Origin: Ferrigenium straubiae
GTDB lineage: Bacteria; Pseudomonadota; Gammaproteobacteria; Burkholderiales; Gallionellaceae
Assembly: GCA_019449655.1 (NCBI GenBank)
Contig: JAHQXD010000003.1
Coordinates: forward strand, 388,577 to 452,576
Reading direction: 5' to 3'
DNA: 64,000 bases
Shown piece by piece: positions 29,854 through 39,038 of this stretch. Position numbers and translations under genes: made by a program. Within the stretch, counting starts at the first letter, position 1. Each line of letters opens with the position of its first letter. The notes under the pieces are model-generated. The model ran no database searches. It was not told the DNA's origin and was given only the letters and a program-made list of their open reading frames with translations.

Positions 29854-31317
29854 CTACCGTATCTCCTCATTGCCTGAAGGCAGGGGCGATGCACAGCTCC
29901 CCTTTTCCCTCTTTCCTTCTCCCTGCCCCTTCGAGCCTTCCGCCTTCGCCTCGCCGGTGCAGAATTGCACCACGCGCTCCATCTTCATGAAGCGCGACCC
30001 TTTCACCAGCACGGTGACATCCTCGTCCAACTCGTCTTCCAGCGCCTTGTGCAAATCCTCGATGCGCTCGAAATGCTCCGCGCCGCAACCGAAGGCGCGC
30101 ACCGCGTGGACGCTCAACTCGCCCAGCGCAAGGAATTTCTCGATCCCGGCGCTGCGCGCCTCGGTGCCGACCCCGGCATGCAGCATGGCGGCGTCCCCGC
30201 CCAGCTCGCCCATGTCGCCCATCACGAACACGCGTTTGCCCCTGGCCTCTGCGAGCACGCCGATCGCAGCGCGCATCGAGGCGGGGTTGGCGTTGTAGGT
30301 GTCGTCGATCAGGGTGGCGCCGTGCCGCGCGTTCTTGCGCTGCAGGCGTCCGGTCACGCCGCCGAACTTTTCCAGTCCCGCGGCGATGACCTCCAGCGGC
30401 ACGTTGAGCGCGATCGCGGCGGCGGTTGCGGCAAGCGCGTTGCGCGCGTTGTGCGCGCCGGGCACCTGCAAATCGGCGCTGAAGTCTCCCGATGGAGTGT
30501 GAGCATCCAGGTGCAAGCCCGTGCCGCGCGACTGCCATTGCCCGCCCACGTCGGCCTGCTTCTCGATGCCGAACTCGAGCAGTTGATGCGAGCCGGCGAG
30601 CGTGCGCCACAGCGGTGCATGCTCGTCGTCGGCATTGATCACCGCGGTGCCGCGCGGCTTGAGCCCGGCAAGGATTTCACCCTTGGCCTGCGCCACCGCC
30701 TCCACCGTACCCAGCCCCGCGAGATGCGCGCCGCTGGCATTGGTGATCAGCGCGATATCGGGTGAGGCGATATGCGTCAGGTAATCGATCTCGCCGGGAT
30801 GGTTCATGCCCATCTCGATCACGGCATAGCGGTGCTGCGCGGTCAGTTGCAGCAGGGTCAGCGGCATGCCGATGTCGTTGTTGAGATTGCCCCGGGTGGC
30901 GAGCACCGCGTTGTCGCTGCCCGCCGCTTCGCGCAAAACGCTTGCGAGCATTTCCTTCACCGTAGTCTTGCCGTTGCTGCCGGTGACCGCCGCCAGCGGA
31001 ATTTCGAACTGCCTGCGCCAGTGCGCGGCCAATTGGCCCAGCGCGAGGCGGGTATCCTCCACGATCAGGATTCGGGATTCAGGATTCAGGAGCGGGGGGT
31101 GCGCTTCGTAACTGTCGGCGTTGACCATCACCGCAACGGCGCCGGACTGCAGGGCGGTCGCGGCAAACTCGTAGCCGTCGAAGTGCTCGCCGCGCAACGC
31201 AATGAACAAATCACCCGGCTGCATCTTGCGCGAGTCGCTGGACACGGCAAAAAAGCGCGCATCCTCCCCGATCATGCGCGCACCGAGCGCCTGTGAGGCC
31301 TGCGAGAGCAGCATCAT
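29854..31317 (-). CDS. murF: UDP-MurNAc-tripeptide--D-Ala-D-Ala ligase
   Basis: About 487 residues, adds D-Ala-D-Ala to complete the pentapeptide. Motifs: [65 protein letters not shown] and TYNANPASMRAAI. The chosen ATG at 31317 overlaps the murE stop (ATGA) and follows GGAGGG; an ATG at 31332 and another at 31314 are alternatives. The C-terminal tail (EGSKGQGEGKREKGSCASPLPSG...) is unusually long and low-complexity compared with the family and may come from repeat-like DNA. Confidence 0.97.
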   Translation of the reverse strand: MMLLSQASQALGARMIGEDARFFAVSSDSRKMQPGDLFIALRGEHFDGYEFAATALQSGAVAVMVNADSYEAHPPLLNPESRILIVEDTRLALGQLAAHWRRQFEIPLAAVTGSNGKTTVKEMLASVLREAAGSDNAVLATRGNLNNDIGMPLTLLQLTAQHRYAVIEMGMNHPGEIDYLTHIASPDIALITNASGAHLAGLGTVEAVAQAKGEILAGLKPRGTAVINADDEHAPLWRTLAGSHQLLEFGIEKQADVGGQWQSRGTGLHLDAHTPSGDFSADLQVPGAHNARNALAATAAAIALNVPLEVIAAGLEKFGGVTGRLQRKNARHGATLIDDTYNANPASMRAAIGVLAEARGKRVFVMGDMGELGGDAAMLHAGVGTEARSAGIEKFLALGELSVHAVRAFGCGAEHFERIEDLHKALEDELDEDVTVLVKGSRFMKMERVVQFCTGEAKAEGSKGQGEGKREKGSCASPLPSGNEEIR

Positions 31318-32822
31318 GGTATCGCCCTCCATCTTTCCAGCGCGTCCGCGGCGACCGCCACATCGCTGAACGGATGCTTCACGCCGGCAATTTCCTGGTA
31401 GTCCTCATGCCCCTTGCCCGCGATCAGCACGGTGTCGCGTTGCCGCGCCATTCCGACGGCACGTGCTATGGCCGCGGCGCGCTCGACGACGGCCTCGTGC
31501 TTGCCCATGTCCATGCCGCCGAGGATTTCGTCGATGATGCGCTGCGGATCCTCGCTGCGCGGGTTGTCGCTGGTGACGATGCAATGGTCGGCAAACTTCT
31601 CGGCGACCCGCCCCATCATGGCGCGCTTGCCGCGGTCGCGGTCGCCGCCGCAGCCGAACACGCAGATCAGCTTTCCGCCCGAGGACGCGCCTACCTCGCG
31701 CAGCGTCAGCAGCACCTTTTCCAGCGCATCCGGCGTGTGTGCGTAGTCCACGATGACCGTCGGCTGCCCTCCACCACCGACCCGCTGCATGCGCCCGGCC
31801 ACCGCCTGCACCCTGCCCAAGGACTGCACTGCCTGGTCCAGTTCGATGCCGCTCGCCAGCAGCACCGCAAGCACCCCGAGCAGATTCGCCGCGTTGAAGC
31901 GGCCGACCAGCCTGCTGTTTATTTGCGCCCCGCCCCAGCTAGTATGCACATCGAGCCGCAGGCCCTGTCCGCTCATCTCGGCAAGGTTGCCGTACACCAT
32001 GCGCAGTCCATGGCGCTCGGCCAGTTGCAGGGCGGCATCGCTCATGCCGTAGCCGATCACCTCCGCGCTGCCGTCGCGCAATTGCTCGGCCAGTTCCGCG
32101 CCGAAGGCATCGTCGAGATTCAGCACCGCATATTTCAGTTGTTCCCAGTCGAATAGCTTGTGCTTGCTCGCCGCGTAGCTTTCCATGTCGCCGTGATAAT
32201 CGAGATGGTCGCGGCTCAGATTAGTCAGCAGCGCCACGTCGAAACGTGCGCCGTTCACCCGCCCCTGCGCCAGCGCGTGCGAGGACACCTCCATCGCCAC
32301 GGCCTGCGCATCGGCGCGCAAATAATCCGCGAGCAGGCCATGCACGCGGATCGCATCCGGCGTGGTGTTGGCACTGGGTTGCAAACTTTCGACGAAGCCG
32401 TTGCCGAGCGTGCCGATCAGCGCGCATTTCTTCCCGACATCGTTCAGCGCATGCGCGATCCAGTGGCTGGTGGAGGTCTTGCCGTTGGTGCCGGTCACCC
32501 CGACCAGCCACAGCTTTTCGGAAGGCGCGCCATACACCGCGTCCGCGAGCCATCCCGCCTTGTGCCGCAGGTCGCTCACCGCGAGGTTGGGAATCTGCCA
32601 GGCGTCGTTCCAGGCGAAATGCTGCGCCTCCCCCCCGGATAAAAGCTTTTCATAAATTACCGCATTCGCGCCCTGTGCGATCGCCTGCGCGATGAACTGC
32701 CGGCCATCCGCCTTCTCGCCCGGATATGCGACGAAGGTATCGCCCGGCCGCACCGCGCGGCTGTCGGTCACGAGGCGCGTGATTTTTACGTTCAGCTCTC
32801 TTAACCGATCAAAGGGAAACAT
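31314..32822 (-). CDS. murE: UDP-MurNAc-L-Ala-D-Glu--meso-diaminopimelate ligase
   Basis: 502 residues. It adds the third residue of the stem peptide. Motifs: LVTDSRAVRPGDTFVAYPG, GVTGTNGKTSTSHWI (P-loop), MEVSSHALAQGRVNG, TNLSRDHLDYHGDME, and DNPRSEDP, the motif associated with meso-DAP specificity. The frame continues upstream into ftsI, but the N-terminus MFPFDRLRELNVKITRLVTDSR and a 1-nt overlap of its ATG with the ftsI stop fix the start. Confidence 0.98.
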   Translation of the reverse strand: MFPFDRLRELNVKITRLVTDSRAVRPGDTFVAYPGEKADGRQFIAQAIAQGANAVIYEKLLSGGEAQHFAWNDAWQIPNLAVSDLRHKAGWLADAVYGAPSEKLWLVGVTGTNGKTSTSHWIAHALNDVGKKCALIGTLGNGFVESLQPSANTTPDAIRVHGLLADYLRADAQAVAMEVSSHALAQGRVNGARFDVALLTNLSRDHLDYHGDMESYAASKHKLFDWEQLKYAVLNLDDAFGAELAEQLRDGSAEVIGYGMSDAALQLAERHGLRMVYGNLAEMSGQGLRLDVHTSWGGAQINSRLVGRFNAANLLGVLAVLLASGIELDQAVQSLGRVQAVAGRMQRVGGGGQPTVIVDYAHTPDALEKVLLTLREVGASSGGKLICVFGCGGDRDRGKRAMMGRVAEKFADHCIVTSDNPRSEDPQRIIDEILGGMDMGKHEAVVERAAAIARAVGMARQRDTVLIAGKGHEDYQEIAGVKHPFSDVAVAADALERWRAIP

Positions 32823-34552
32823 CAGACTTCCTCCCTGACGACGTCCGCCGGCGGCGCGATCACGTTGTCGAGCGGCGCATCGTTCGGCACGTTGAGCGCA
32901 TGCAGCGCAGCGCCCGTCACCTTGCTGAACACCGGCGCGGCAACCAGCCCGCCGTAATACTGGCCGTTGTCCGGCTCGTCGATCATCACCGCCACGACGA
33001 GGCGTGGGTTCGAGGCCGGCGCGAAGCCGACGAAGGAGGCGACATAGCGGTCGATGTAGCGACCGCCTTCCAGCTTGTGCGCGGTGCCGGTCTTGCCCGC
33101 GACGCGGTAGCCGACCACCTGCGCCAGCGGCGCCGTGCCGCCGGGCTGCACCACCAGCTCCAGCATGCCGCGCAGCGTGCGCGCGGTGGCGTCGGAAAAC
33201 ACTTTTTTCCCGGTTGCGGGCGCATCCAGTTTGAGCAGCGATATGGGCTTGAGTTCGCCGTCGCTGGCGAACACGGTATAGGCGCGCGCGAGTTGCAGCA
33301 GGTTCACCGACATGCCGTGCCCATAGGACATGGTGGCCTGCTCGATGGGGCGCCAGGTTTTCGCGTCGCGCAACCTGCCCGATGCCTCGCCGGGGAAATT
33401 GCTGCCGGTCTGCGCGCCAAAGCCGCTGTCCGATAGGCTCTGCCACAGCGTCGCGGACTCCATCGACAGGGCGATCTTCGCCGAGCCGATGTTGCTCGAC
33501 TTCTGGATGATCTGCGCCACGGTCAGCATCGATTCCGGATGCGTGTCGTGTATCTTCTTGTTGCCCACGGTCAGCACGCCGCGCTCGGTGCTGATGACCG
33601 TTTCCGGTTTCACCTTGCCCTGTTCGATCGCGGTCGCGACGGTGAACGGCTTCATCGTCGAGCCCGGCTCGAACAGGTCGGCGATGGCGCGGTTGCGCAT
33701 CGCCTGGCTGCCGACCTTGCTGCGGTTGTTGGGGTTGTAGGCGGGATAGTTGGCGAGCGCGAGCACCTCGCCGCTCTTCGCATCGAGCACCACCACCGCG
33801 CCGGCCCTGGCCTTGTGCTGTTTCACCGCATCGGCCAGCTCGCGGTAGGCGAGGTGCTGCACCTTGCTGTCCAGGCTCAGCGCGATGTCGCTGCCCGGCT
33901 TGGGCGCGCGCAGGCTGCCCGCGTCCTCGACGATATGCCCGCGCCTGTCCTTGATGACGCGCTGGCTGCCGGACTTGCCGGCCAGCCGCTCCTGCAGCGC
34001 CAGTTCCAGCCCTTCCTGCCCGTTATCGTCCAGCCCGGTGAAGCCCAGCGTCTGCGCGGCCTCTTCCCCCGCGGGGTAGTAGCGGCGGTATTCGCGCTGC
34101 AATGAAATACCGGGAAGATTGAGGCTCACCACCTTGCCGGCCTGATCGGGAGGCAGGTGGCGCTTGAGATAGACGAAATCGCGCGAGGTGTCGGACAGAC
34201 GGTTTTTCACTTCTTCGACGTTCATGCCGAGCGCCTGCGCGAGCTGTTTGATCTGCCGGCCGTCGGCTTCGACATCCGCCGGGCTGGCCCAGGCCGATTC
34301 CACCGGCGTGCTCACGGCCAGCGGCTCGCCGTTGCGGTCGGTAATCATGCCGCGATGCGCGACGACTTCGATCACGCGGCTGTAGCGGGCGTTGCCTTTC
34401 TCCTGCAGGAAGTCGTCGTGCATGACCTGCAGGTACACCCCGCGGCCGAACAGCCCGGCCAATCCGGCGAGCAGCACCACGAATAACGCGGTGGCGCGCC
34501 ATCCGGGCAGTTCTGCCGTGATGTCTTGATGTGCGCTGGCCGCATAATTCAT
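32822..34552 (-). CDS. ftsI: Septal peptidoglycan transpeptidase (PBP3)
   Basis: 576 residues. A short cytoplasmic part and one membrane helix (about 20-40) precede the dimerisation domain with RGMITDRNGEPLAVSTPVESAWA and the transpeptidase domain. The catalytic Ser is in EPGSTMKPFTVA (SxxK), followed by KSSNIGSAK (SxN) and VAGKTGTAHKLEGG (KTG). It cross-links septal peptidoglycan with FtsW. Its start overlaps ftsL by 4 nt. Confidence 0.98.
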   Translation of the reverse strand: MNYAASAHQDITAELPGWRATALFVVLLAGLAGLFGRGVYLQVMHDDFLQEKGNARYSRVIEVVAHRGMITDRNGEPLAVSTPVESAWASPADVEADGRQIKQLAQALGMNVEEVKNRLSDTSRDFVYLKRHLPPDQAGKVVSLNLPGISLQREYRRYYPAGEEAAQTLGFTGLDDNGQEGLELALQERLAGKSGSQRVIKDRRGHIVEDAGSLRAPKPGSDIALSLDSKVQHLAYRELADAVKQHKARAGAVVVLDAKSGEVLALANYPAYNPNNRSKVGSQAMRNRAIADLFEPGSTMKPFTVATAIEQGKVKPETVISTERGVLTVGNKKIHDTHPESMLTVAQIIQKSSNIGSAKIALSMESATLWQSLSDSGFGAQTGSNFPGEASGRLRDAKTWRPIEQATMSYGHGMSVNLLQLARAYTVFASDGELKPISLLKLDAPATGKKVFSDATARTLRGMLELVVQPGGTAPLAQVVGYRVAGKTGTAHKLEGGRYIDRYVASFVGFAPASNPRLVVAVMIDEPDNGQYYGGLVAAPVFSKVTGAALHALNVPNDAPLDNVIAPPADVVREEV

Positions 34553-34863
34553 GGTTGTTGGTTTGCTCTGCCGTCAGGCTCTACCCGTATAAATTGAACT
34601 TGCCCGTTTGCGGGCAACTGCATCTGCAGCTGTCGCGCCGCGATCTTCTCCACCCGCGCCGGCGTGGCCCAGGTGCTCTGCTCCAGTTGCAACTGTCCCC
34701 ACTCAACGTCCATCTGCTGCGCAAGCTCCTTCTGCTTCTGCAGCTCGACATACAGCTTGCGCGCGCGGTGCTGCGAAGTGACCACGCTCAGCGCGCAGAC
34801 CACCACCGCCGCGAGCAGCAGCGCATTCAGTGCGCCCCCCTGCATCACATCGCTACGCCACAT
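34549..34863 (-). CDS. ftsL: Cell division protein FtsL
   Basis: 104 residues, bitopic protein: short N-terminus, one membrane helix (about 11-29, [19 protein letters not shown]), then a leucine-zipper-like periplasmic coiled coil (about 32-65) and [13 protein letters not shown]. It forms the FtsQLB complex that activates FtsWI. It overlaps rsmH by 11 nt; a second ATG at codon 7 (MQGGALN) is possible. Identified by size, topology and position. Confidence 0.95.
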   Translation of the reverse strand: MWRSDVMQGGALNALLLAAVVVCALSVVTSQHRARKLYVELQKQKELAQQMDVEWGQLQLEQSTWATPARVEKIAARQLQMQLPANGQVQFIRVEPDGRANQQP

Positions 34864-35788
34864 CGCTGCGCTCCGCCACGCGCATCACCGCGCTGCGCGA
34901 GCGCGGGTTGGCCTTCACTTCCGCCTCAGCCGCGCGCACGGCCTTGCCGACCAGACGCATCCGCCCCTGCGGCACTTCGCTCGCGCGGATCGGCACATCG
35001 CGCGGCAGCTTGTCGCCCTCCGCCATGTCGCGCATGAAGCGCTTCACGATGCGATCCTCCAGCGAATGGAAACTGATCACCGCGAGCCGCCCCCCGGCCT
35101 TGAGGTGCGTCACACATTCCGGGAGCACCCTCTCAAGCTCTTCGAGTTCCCCGTTGAGATAAATCCGTATAGCCTGAAAGGTGCGCGTTGCCGGGTTCTG
35201 CCCGGCTTCGCGGGTACGTACCGCTTTGCCAACCAGCTCGACGAGCTGCCGCGTGGTGTGGATGGGCTGGACTGCGCGCGCCGCAACAACCGCCCTTGCA
35301 ATCTGCTTAGCAAACCGTTCTTCGCCGTAATCACGTATCACCTCCGTCAGCAAACCTTCATCCGCCGTCGCCAGCCACTCGGCCGCGGTCATCCCGCTGC
35401 TGGTGTCCATGCGCATGTCCAGCGGCGCATCGAAGCGGAAACTGAAACCGCGCTCCGCCTCGTCCAGTTGCGGCGACGACACCCCGAGATCCAGCAGTAT
35501 GCCGTCCACCTTCGCCACACCCTCTTCGCGCAGCACTTCCGCGAGCTGCGCGAAACCGCGATGCACCATCCGGAAGCGCGCATCGCGCCATGCCTTGCCA
35601 ACCGCCACCGCCGCCGGATCCTTGTCCAGCGCGATCAGCCTGCCTTCACTGCCCAACCGTTCGAGTATCCGCGCGCTATGCCCGCCGCGCCCGAACGTTC
35701 CGTCCACATAGATGCCGTCCGGCCTGATCGCGAGTGCCTCGACAGCTTCATTCAGTAATACTGTGGTGTGGGCTAAGCCCTCACTCAC
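34853..35788 (-). CDS. rsmH: 16S rRNA m4C1402 methyltransferase
   Basis: 311 residues (formerly mraW), SAM-dependent N4-methylation of C1402 in 16S rRNA. Seen: [32 protein letters not shown] (SAM site), [49 protein letters not shown] and [17 protein letters not shown]. Its start overlaps mraZ by 4 nt. Complete. Confidence 0.98.
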   Translation of the reverse strand: MSEGLAHTTVLLNEAVEALAIRPDGIYVDGTFGRGGHSARILERLGSEGRLIALDKDPAAVAVGKAWRDARFRMVHRGFAQLAEVLREEGVAKVDGILLDLGVSSPQLDEAERGFSFRFDAPLDMRMDTSSGMTAAEWLATADEGLLTEVIRDYGEERFAKQIARAVVAARAVQPIHTTRQLVELVGKAVRTREAGQNPATRTFQAIRIYLNGELEELERVLPECVTHLKAGGRLAVISFHSLEDRIVKRFMRDMAEGDKLPRDVPIRASEVPQGRMRLVGKAVRAAEAEVKANPRSRSAVMRVAERSDVA

Positions 35789-36231
35789 AACGAGAAGCCC
35801 TCCAGCTCAGGCGGCAGCTCGCCTTCCATGAACGACAGCGCGGCTTCCTGCTGCGCCTGCCACTTCGCCTCGTCCCACAATTCGAATTTGTTGCCCTGGC
35901 CGACCAGCATCACGCGCTTGTCGAGCGCCGCGTAGCCGCGCAGGGTCGGAGAGATCAGCACGCGCCCCGCGCCGTCCATCTCCACCTCCTCGGCATAACC
36001 GATCAGGCGGCGCTGCAGCGCGCGGATTTTCGGGTTGAGCGCGGAGAGCTTGAGCAGCTTGTCGCGGATCGGTTGCCAGTCGGGCTGCGGATAAACCAGC
36101 AGGCAGCCGTCGGCATCGGCAGTCAGCACCAGCTTGCCCGCGCAATGCGCAAGCAGCATATCGCGATGCCGCGCCGGAATCGCGAGCCTGCCCTTGCTGT
36201 CCAGATTAAGTTGCGCCGCTCCCTGAAACAT
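35785..36231 (-). CDS. mraZ: Transcriptional regulator MraZ
   Basis: 148 residues made of two AbrB/SpoVT-like halves ([23 protein letters not shown] and [19 protein letters not shown]). In E. coli MraZ represses its own dcw operon by binding direct repeats upstream of its gene. Here four such boxes lie 9-43 bp before the ATG, so autoregulation is very likely. First gene of the dcw cluster. Confidence 0.97.
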   Translation of the reverse strand: MFQGAAQLNLDSKGRLAIPARHRDMLLAHCAGKLVLTADADGCLLVYPQPDWQPIRDKLLKLSALNPKIRALQRRLIGYAEEVEMDGAGRVLISPTLRGYAALDKRVMLVGQGNKFELWDEAKWQAQQEAALSFMEGELPPELEGFSL

Positions 36232-36239
36232 CCCTTAGC

Positions 36240-36274
36240 TCCACTTTTACCCACTTTTTACCACTTAGGCCCAC
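36240..36274 (-). promoter_or_regulatory. MraZ operator: four boxes at 10-bp spacing
   Basis: On the minus strand GTGGG, GTGGT, GTGGG and GTGGA occur exactly 10 bp apart. This is the pattern known to bind the MraZ ring. The boxes lie between the -10 element and the mraZ ATG and overlap the transcription start region, consistent with repression. Confidence 0.9.
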
Positions 36275-36301
36275 TATATTTAAAAAAATCCAGCGAGTCA
36301 A
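36272..36301 (-). promoter_or_regulatory. Sigma70-type promoter of the dcw cluster
   Basis: On the minus strand TTGACT (36301-36296) and TATAGT (36277-36272) are separated by 18 bp. The -10 touches the outermost MraZ box. Confidence 0.75.
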
Positions 36302-36487
36302 GCCGAAAAACAGGTTTTTTCTTTATGGGACAAGGAGTTAGCGAGGGAAGTTAATGCAAAACAAATACCCTTAAAAAGCAAGGTATTGCGCAAATAAGCT
36401 AAAGTTGTTTGTGATGAAAAGGTAGGGGGATTGGGTATTCGGGAGGGGCAGGACTACATCAACAAGATCGCGTCCCACGCGACCACT

Positions 36488-36522
36488 CAATGGTTGGCGG
36501 GCAGTTTGCCCGCCAACCATTG
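36488..36522. repeat. Perfect 15-bp inverted repeat
   Basis: CAATGGTTGGCGGGC (36488-36502) and its exact reverse complement (36508-36522) enclose AGTTT. There is no T run on the minus strand, where the upstream nuclease gene ends, so a terminator role is doubtful; a repeat element or binding site is possible. Confidence 0.75.
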
Positions 36523-36690
36523 ACCGCTTTGTTTTCCATCCCCTGAGCGCCGCCGAGTAGCGCAAGCCGGTCAGGGGTAGTCCGACGAATATGTTTGAGC
36601 ACGTGGCCGCGCAGCGGATCGTGCGAGTTTATGAGGAGGCCTGACCGGCTGAGCAACGGAGGGAACCGCGCAGCGGCGGCAAACCGGGGT

Positions 36691-36766
36691 CGCCTTTTCT
36701 TGGGTTACTTTCTTTTGGCGACGCAAAAGAAAGTGACTAGCTGCCGGGCTACCCCCGGCGGTTTTG
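36691..36766. repeat. Dispersed structured repeat, copy 2
   Basis: Second copy of the sequence at 1-76. Stem arms 36707-36716 and 36725-36734 differ in sequence from copy 1 yet are fully complementary, around the same loop GGCGACGC. A GCCGGG/CCCGGC hairpin follows, as in copy 1. Confidence 0.85.
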
Positions 36767-36831
36767 ATTGGTGGGTATCGCTACGCTCAACCCATCCTAT
36801 ACTTATTGATGCCTTAAATATTTTATGCAAG

Positions 36832-37431
36832 TCATATCGTTTCGATGCTGGCATATCGATGCTTGAATTCAGAGGGGCTCACTTGGTATTCCCGGAACAA
36901 TGCTAGGGCTCGTGGCGATTTGACAGTAAGTGGATTTGTCGTAAGTTGGATCGCACCGGATCGCCCTGGCTTTATTCCACCCGCAATATTGATGGCCGCC
37001 TCATATGAAAGATCAAATATTACATAAGGAGAAGTCGGGTCCGCATAGAATGCCGAAAATCTCGGATCAGCATCACCGATAAGGAGTAGACGGTGGTACT
37101 GTTTTCTACCAAGCTCGCCGAATATTTTTGTCCACACCCACCTCCGTATCGGGCGACCTGCAATCGTACTCAAGAGTGATGAGTATTTAACTTCAAAGCA
37201 AAGCTCACTTTCTGATAATTCGAGATCATGCCCAGCACCTCGCTTGGAACGACGGGCAGAAACAAGTCTTGCAATCAAAGATTCCCCTCTTAATCCCTTT
37301 GCAATCGTAGGGTGGCCACGAAGGAACTCTAATTCATCCCGAAGGCGCGCATTCTCTTCTTCAAGCTCTCGTATGAGAGCAAACGCTCCTCGTACATTTC
37401 GTGGCCCTTGGGTAGATGAATGACGCGCCAT
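36832..37431 (-). CDS. Putative PD-(D/E)XK nuclease with N-terminal coiled coil
   Basis: 199 residues from the ATG at 37431 (the frame is open to 37479, inside aroC). An N-terminal helix RELEEENARLRDELEFLRG looks like a coiled coil. Then GLRGESLIARLV and GHDLELSESELCFEVKYSSL give the spacing E50...D69...E80-V-K82, the pattern of the PD-(D/E)XK nuclease fold. It lies 8 nt downstream of aroC on the same strand but is visibly less GC-rich, which suggests later acquisition. Substrate and role are unknown; the nuclease call rests on the motif only. Confidence 0.6.
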   Translation of the reverse strand: MARHSSTQGPRNVRGAFALIRELEEENARLRDELEFLRGHPTIAKGLRGESLIARLVSARRSKRGAGHDLELSESELCFEVKYSSLLSTIAGRPIRRWVWTKIFGELGRKQYHRLLLIGDADPRFSAFYADPTSPYVIFDLSYEAAINIAGGIKPGRSGAIQLTTNPLTVKSPRALALFREYQVSPSEFKHRYASIETI

Positions 37432-37439
37432 AAGAAAAT

Positions 37440-38528
37440 TTATCGAATCTTCGGCATCCCGCAAACCACATCCCCACACTGCCCCCGCTGCCTCAACGCA
37501 TGATCCATCAACACCAACGCCACCATCGCCTCCGCAATCGGCGTCGCCCGCAGCCCCACGCAGGGATCATGCCGCCCTTCGGTGGAAACCTTCACGGCCT
37601 TGCCGCCTTTATCGATGGAGCCGCGCTCGATGCGGATGCTCGAAGTCGGCTTCACCGCATAGTGCGCGACGATGTCCTGCCCGGTGGAGATGCCACCGAG
37701 AATGCCACCCGCATTGTTCGACAGGAATCCATTCGGTGTGAGTTCGTCGCCGTGCTCGCTGCCCTTCTGCGCCACGCAGGCGAAGCCCGCGCCGATCTCG
37801 ACGCCCTTGACCGCGTTGATGCCCATGAGCGCGTAGGCGATCTCGGCATCGAGCCGGTCGAACACCGGCTCGCCGAGCCCGACCGGGACATTGTGCGCAA
37901 CGACCGCGAGCTTCGCGCCGATGGAGTCGCCGGACTTGCGCAGCGCGTCCATGTAGTCTTCGAGCGACTGCACGGCTTCGGCGTTGGGCGCGAAGAACGG
38001 GTTGTGGTCCACGTCGTCCCAACTCCTGAACGGAACGGCGATCTCGCCGAGCTGAGCGAGGTAGCCGCGCACGGTGACGCCGTATTTTTCCTTGAGCCAT
38101 TTCTTCGCGATCGCGCCCGCCGCGACGCGCCCCGCGGTTTCGCGCGCCGAGGCGCGCCCGCCGCCGCGGTAGTCACGGATGCCGTATTTTTGCCAGTAGG
38201 TGTAGTCGGCGTGGCCGGGGCGGAAGGTCTCGGCGATGCTGCCGTAGTCCTTGCTGCGCTGGTCCTCGTTGCGGATCAGCAGCGCGATCGGCGTGCCGGT
38301 GGTCCTGCCCTCGAACACGCCGGAGAGGATTTCCACGGTGTCGGATTCGCGGCGCTGCGTGACATGGCGCGAGGTGCCGGGCTTGCGCCGGTCGAGGTCG
38401 GGCTGGATGTCTGCTTCGCTCAGGGCCATGCCCGGCGGGCAGCCATCGACGATGCAGCCGATCGCCGCGCCGTGCGATTCGCCGAACGAAGTCACCGTGA
38501 ACAAGGTGCCGAAGGTGTTTCCAGACAT
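37440..38528 (-). CDS. aroC: Chorismate synthase
   Basis: 362 residues, uses reduced FMN to convert EPSP to chorismate, the end of the shikimate pathway. Signatures: [58 protein letters not shown], and the C-terminal [26 protein letters not shown]. The start is at MSGNTFG (38528); nine upstream codons in the open frame lack homology. Complete. Confidence 0.98.
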   Translation of the reverse strand: MSGNTFGTLFTVTSFGESHGAAIGCIVDGCPPGMALSEADIQPDLDRRKPGTSRHVTQRRESDTVEILSGVFEGRTTGTPIALLIRNEDQRSKDYGSIAETFRPGHADYTYWQKYGIRDYRGGGRASARETAGRVAAGAIAKKWLKEKYGVTVRGYLAQLGEIAVPFRSWDDVDHNPFFAPNAEAVQSLEDYMDALRKSGDSIGAKLAVVAHNVPVGLGEPVFDRLDAEIAYALMGINAVKGVEIGAGFACVAQKGSEHGDELTPNGFLSNNAGGILGGISTGQDIVAHYAVKPTSSIRIERGSIDKGGKAVKVSTEGRHDPCVGLRATPIAEAMVALVLMDHALRQRGQCGDVVCGMPKIR

Positions 38529-38626
38529 AACCAGCCTCATCGAAAGGATGCGCAAATAAGGCGCTCAGTTTAACATAGCGTCCCGCGCGGACACGCCACC
38601 CACTAACCATTACCGAAACCACGACC

Positions 38627-38977
38627 ATGCAGAAATTGACAGCGGAACAAATCGAACTCGGCCTCACGAATGCGGATGTCGCCGTACGCAAGGAATTCGC
38701 CGAGCGCAAGGATTACACGCCGAGCGCGGCGCAGATCGAGCGCGGCCTCACCGACGAGAGCCCCGAAGTCCGGGCGCGCTTCGCCGACCGCAAAGACTAT
38801 ATCCCGACGCCCGAGCAGATCGAGCGCGGTCTGACCGACCCGGCGGACAGCGTGCGCTACACCTTCGCCGAGCGTGAGGACTACACGCCGACTCCCGTAC
38901 AGATGGAGCGCGGCATGAAGGACCCGCACCGCTTCGTCAGGATGCTGTTCGCGCAGCGCATGGATGGTATGCATTAA
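38627..38977 (+). CDS. Small protein of four 27/28-residue tandem repeats
   Basis: 116 residues made almost entirely of four repeats of the type AEQIERGLTD-x4-VR-x2-FA-x-RKDYTP, beginning MQKLTAEQIELGLTN, then SAAQIERGLTDESPEVR, PEQIERGLTDPADSVR and PVQMERGMKDPHRFVR. The pattern of two short helices per unit resembles HEAT-like/variant leucine-rich repeats. There is no signal peptide or membrane segment, so it should be cytoplasmic. It stands alone between aroC (divergent) and the reductase gene. Function is unknown; protein binding is inferred from the repeat form. Confidence 0.75.
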   Translation: MQKLTAEQIELGLTNADVAVRKEFAERKDYTPSAAQIERGLTDESPEVRARFADRKDYIPTPEQIERGLTDPADSVRYTFAEREDYTPTPVQMERGMKDPHRFVRMLFAQRMDGMH

Positions 38978-38982
38978 AACTT

Positions 38983-39016
38983 CAACCACGAAGAGCACGA
39001 AGAACGCGAAGAAAAG
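38983..39016. repeat. ACCACGAAG-type dispersed repeat, copy B
   Basis: CAACCACGAAGAGCACGAAG followed by aacgcgaagaaaa. It lies directly upstream of the reductase start and probably does not belong to that gene. Confidence 0.7.
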
Positions 39017-39038
39017 CATCAAGCCATATTTCAAAAAT

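Larger units (their letters stand above)
36302..36831. other. Gene-free region upstream of the dcw cluster, rich in repeats
   Basis: About 530 bp with no supported gene. It holds an A/T-rich stretch next to the mraZ promoter, a perfect 15-bp hairpin at 36488-36522, and a longer dispersed-repeat unit ending in the structured repeat at 36691-36766. Short open frames here are spurious. Confidence 0.75.

Noticed and set aside
31314-33446. 710-codon murE frame
   Set aside because: Codons upstream of 32822 are a shadow of ftsI; MurE homology begins at MFPFDRL.
38627-38977. CRISPR-like array
   Set aside because: The 84-bp period comes from a protein-coding repeat; there are no conserved DNA repeats with unique spacers.
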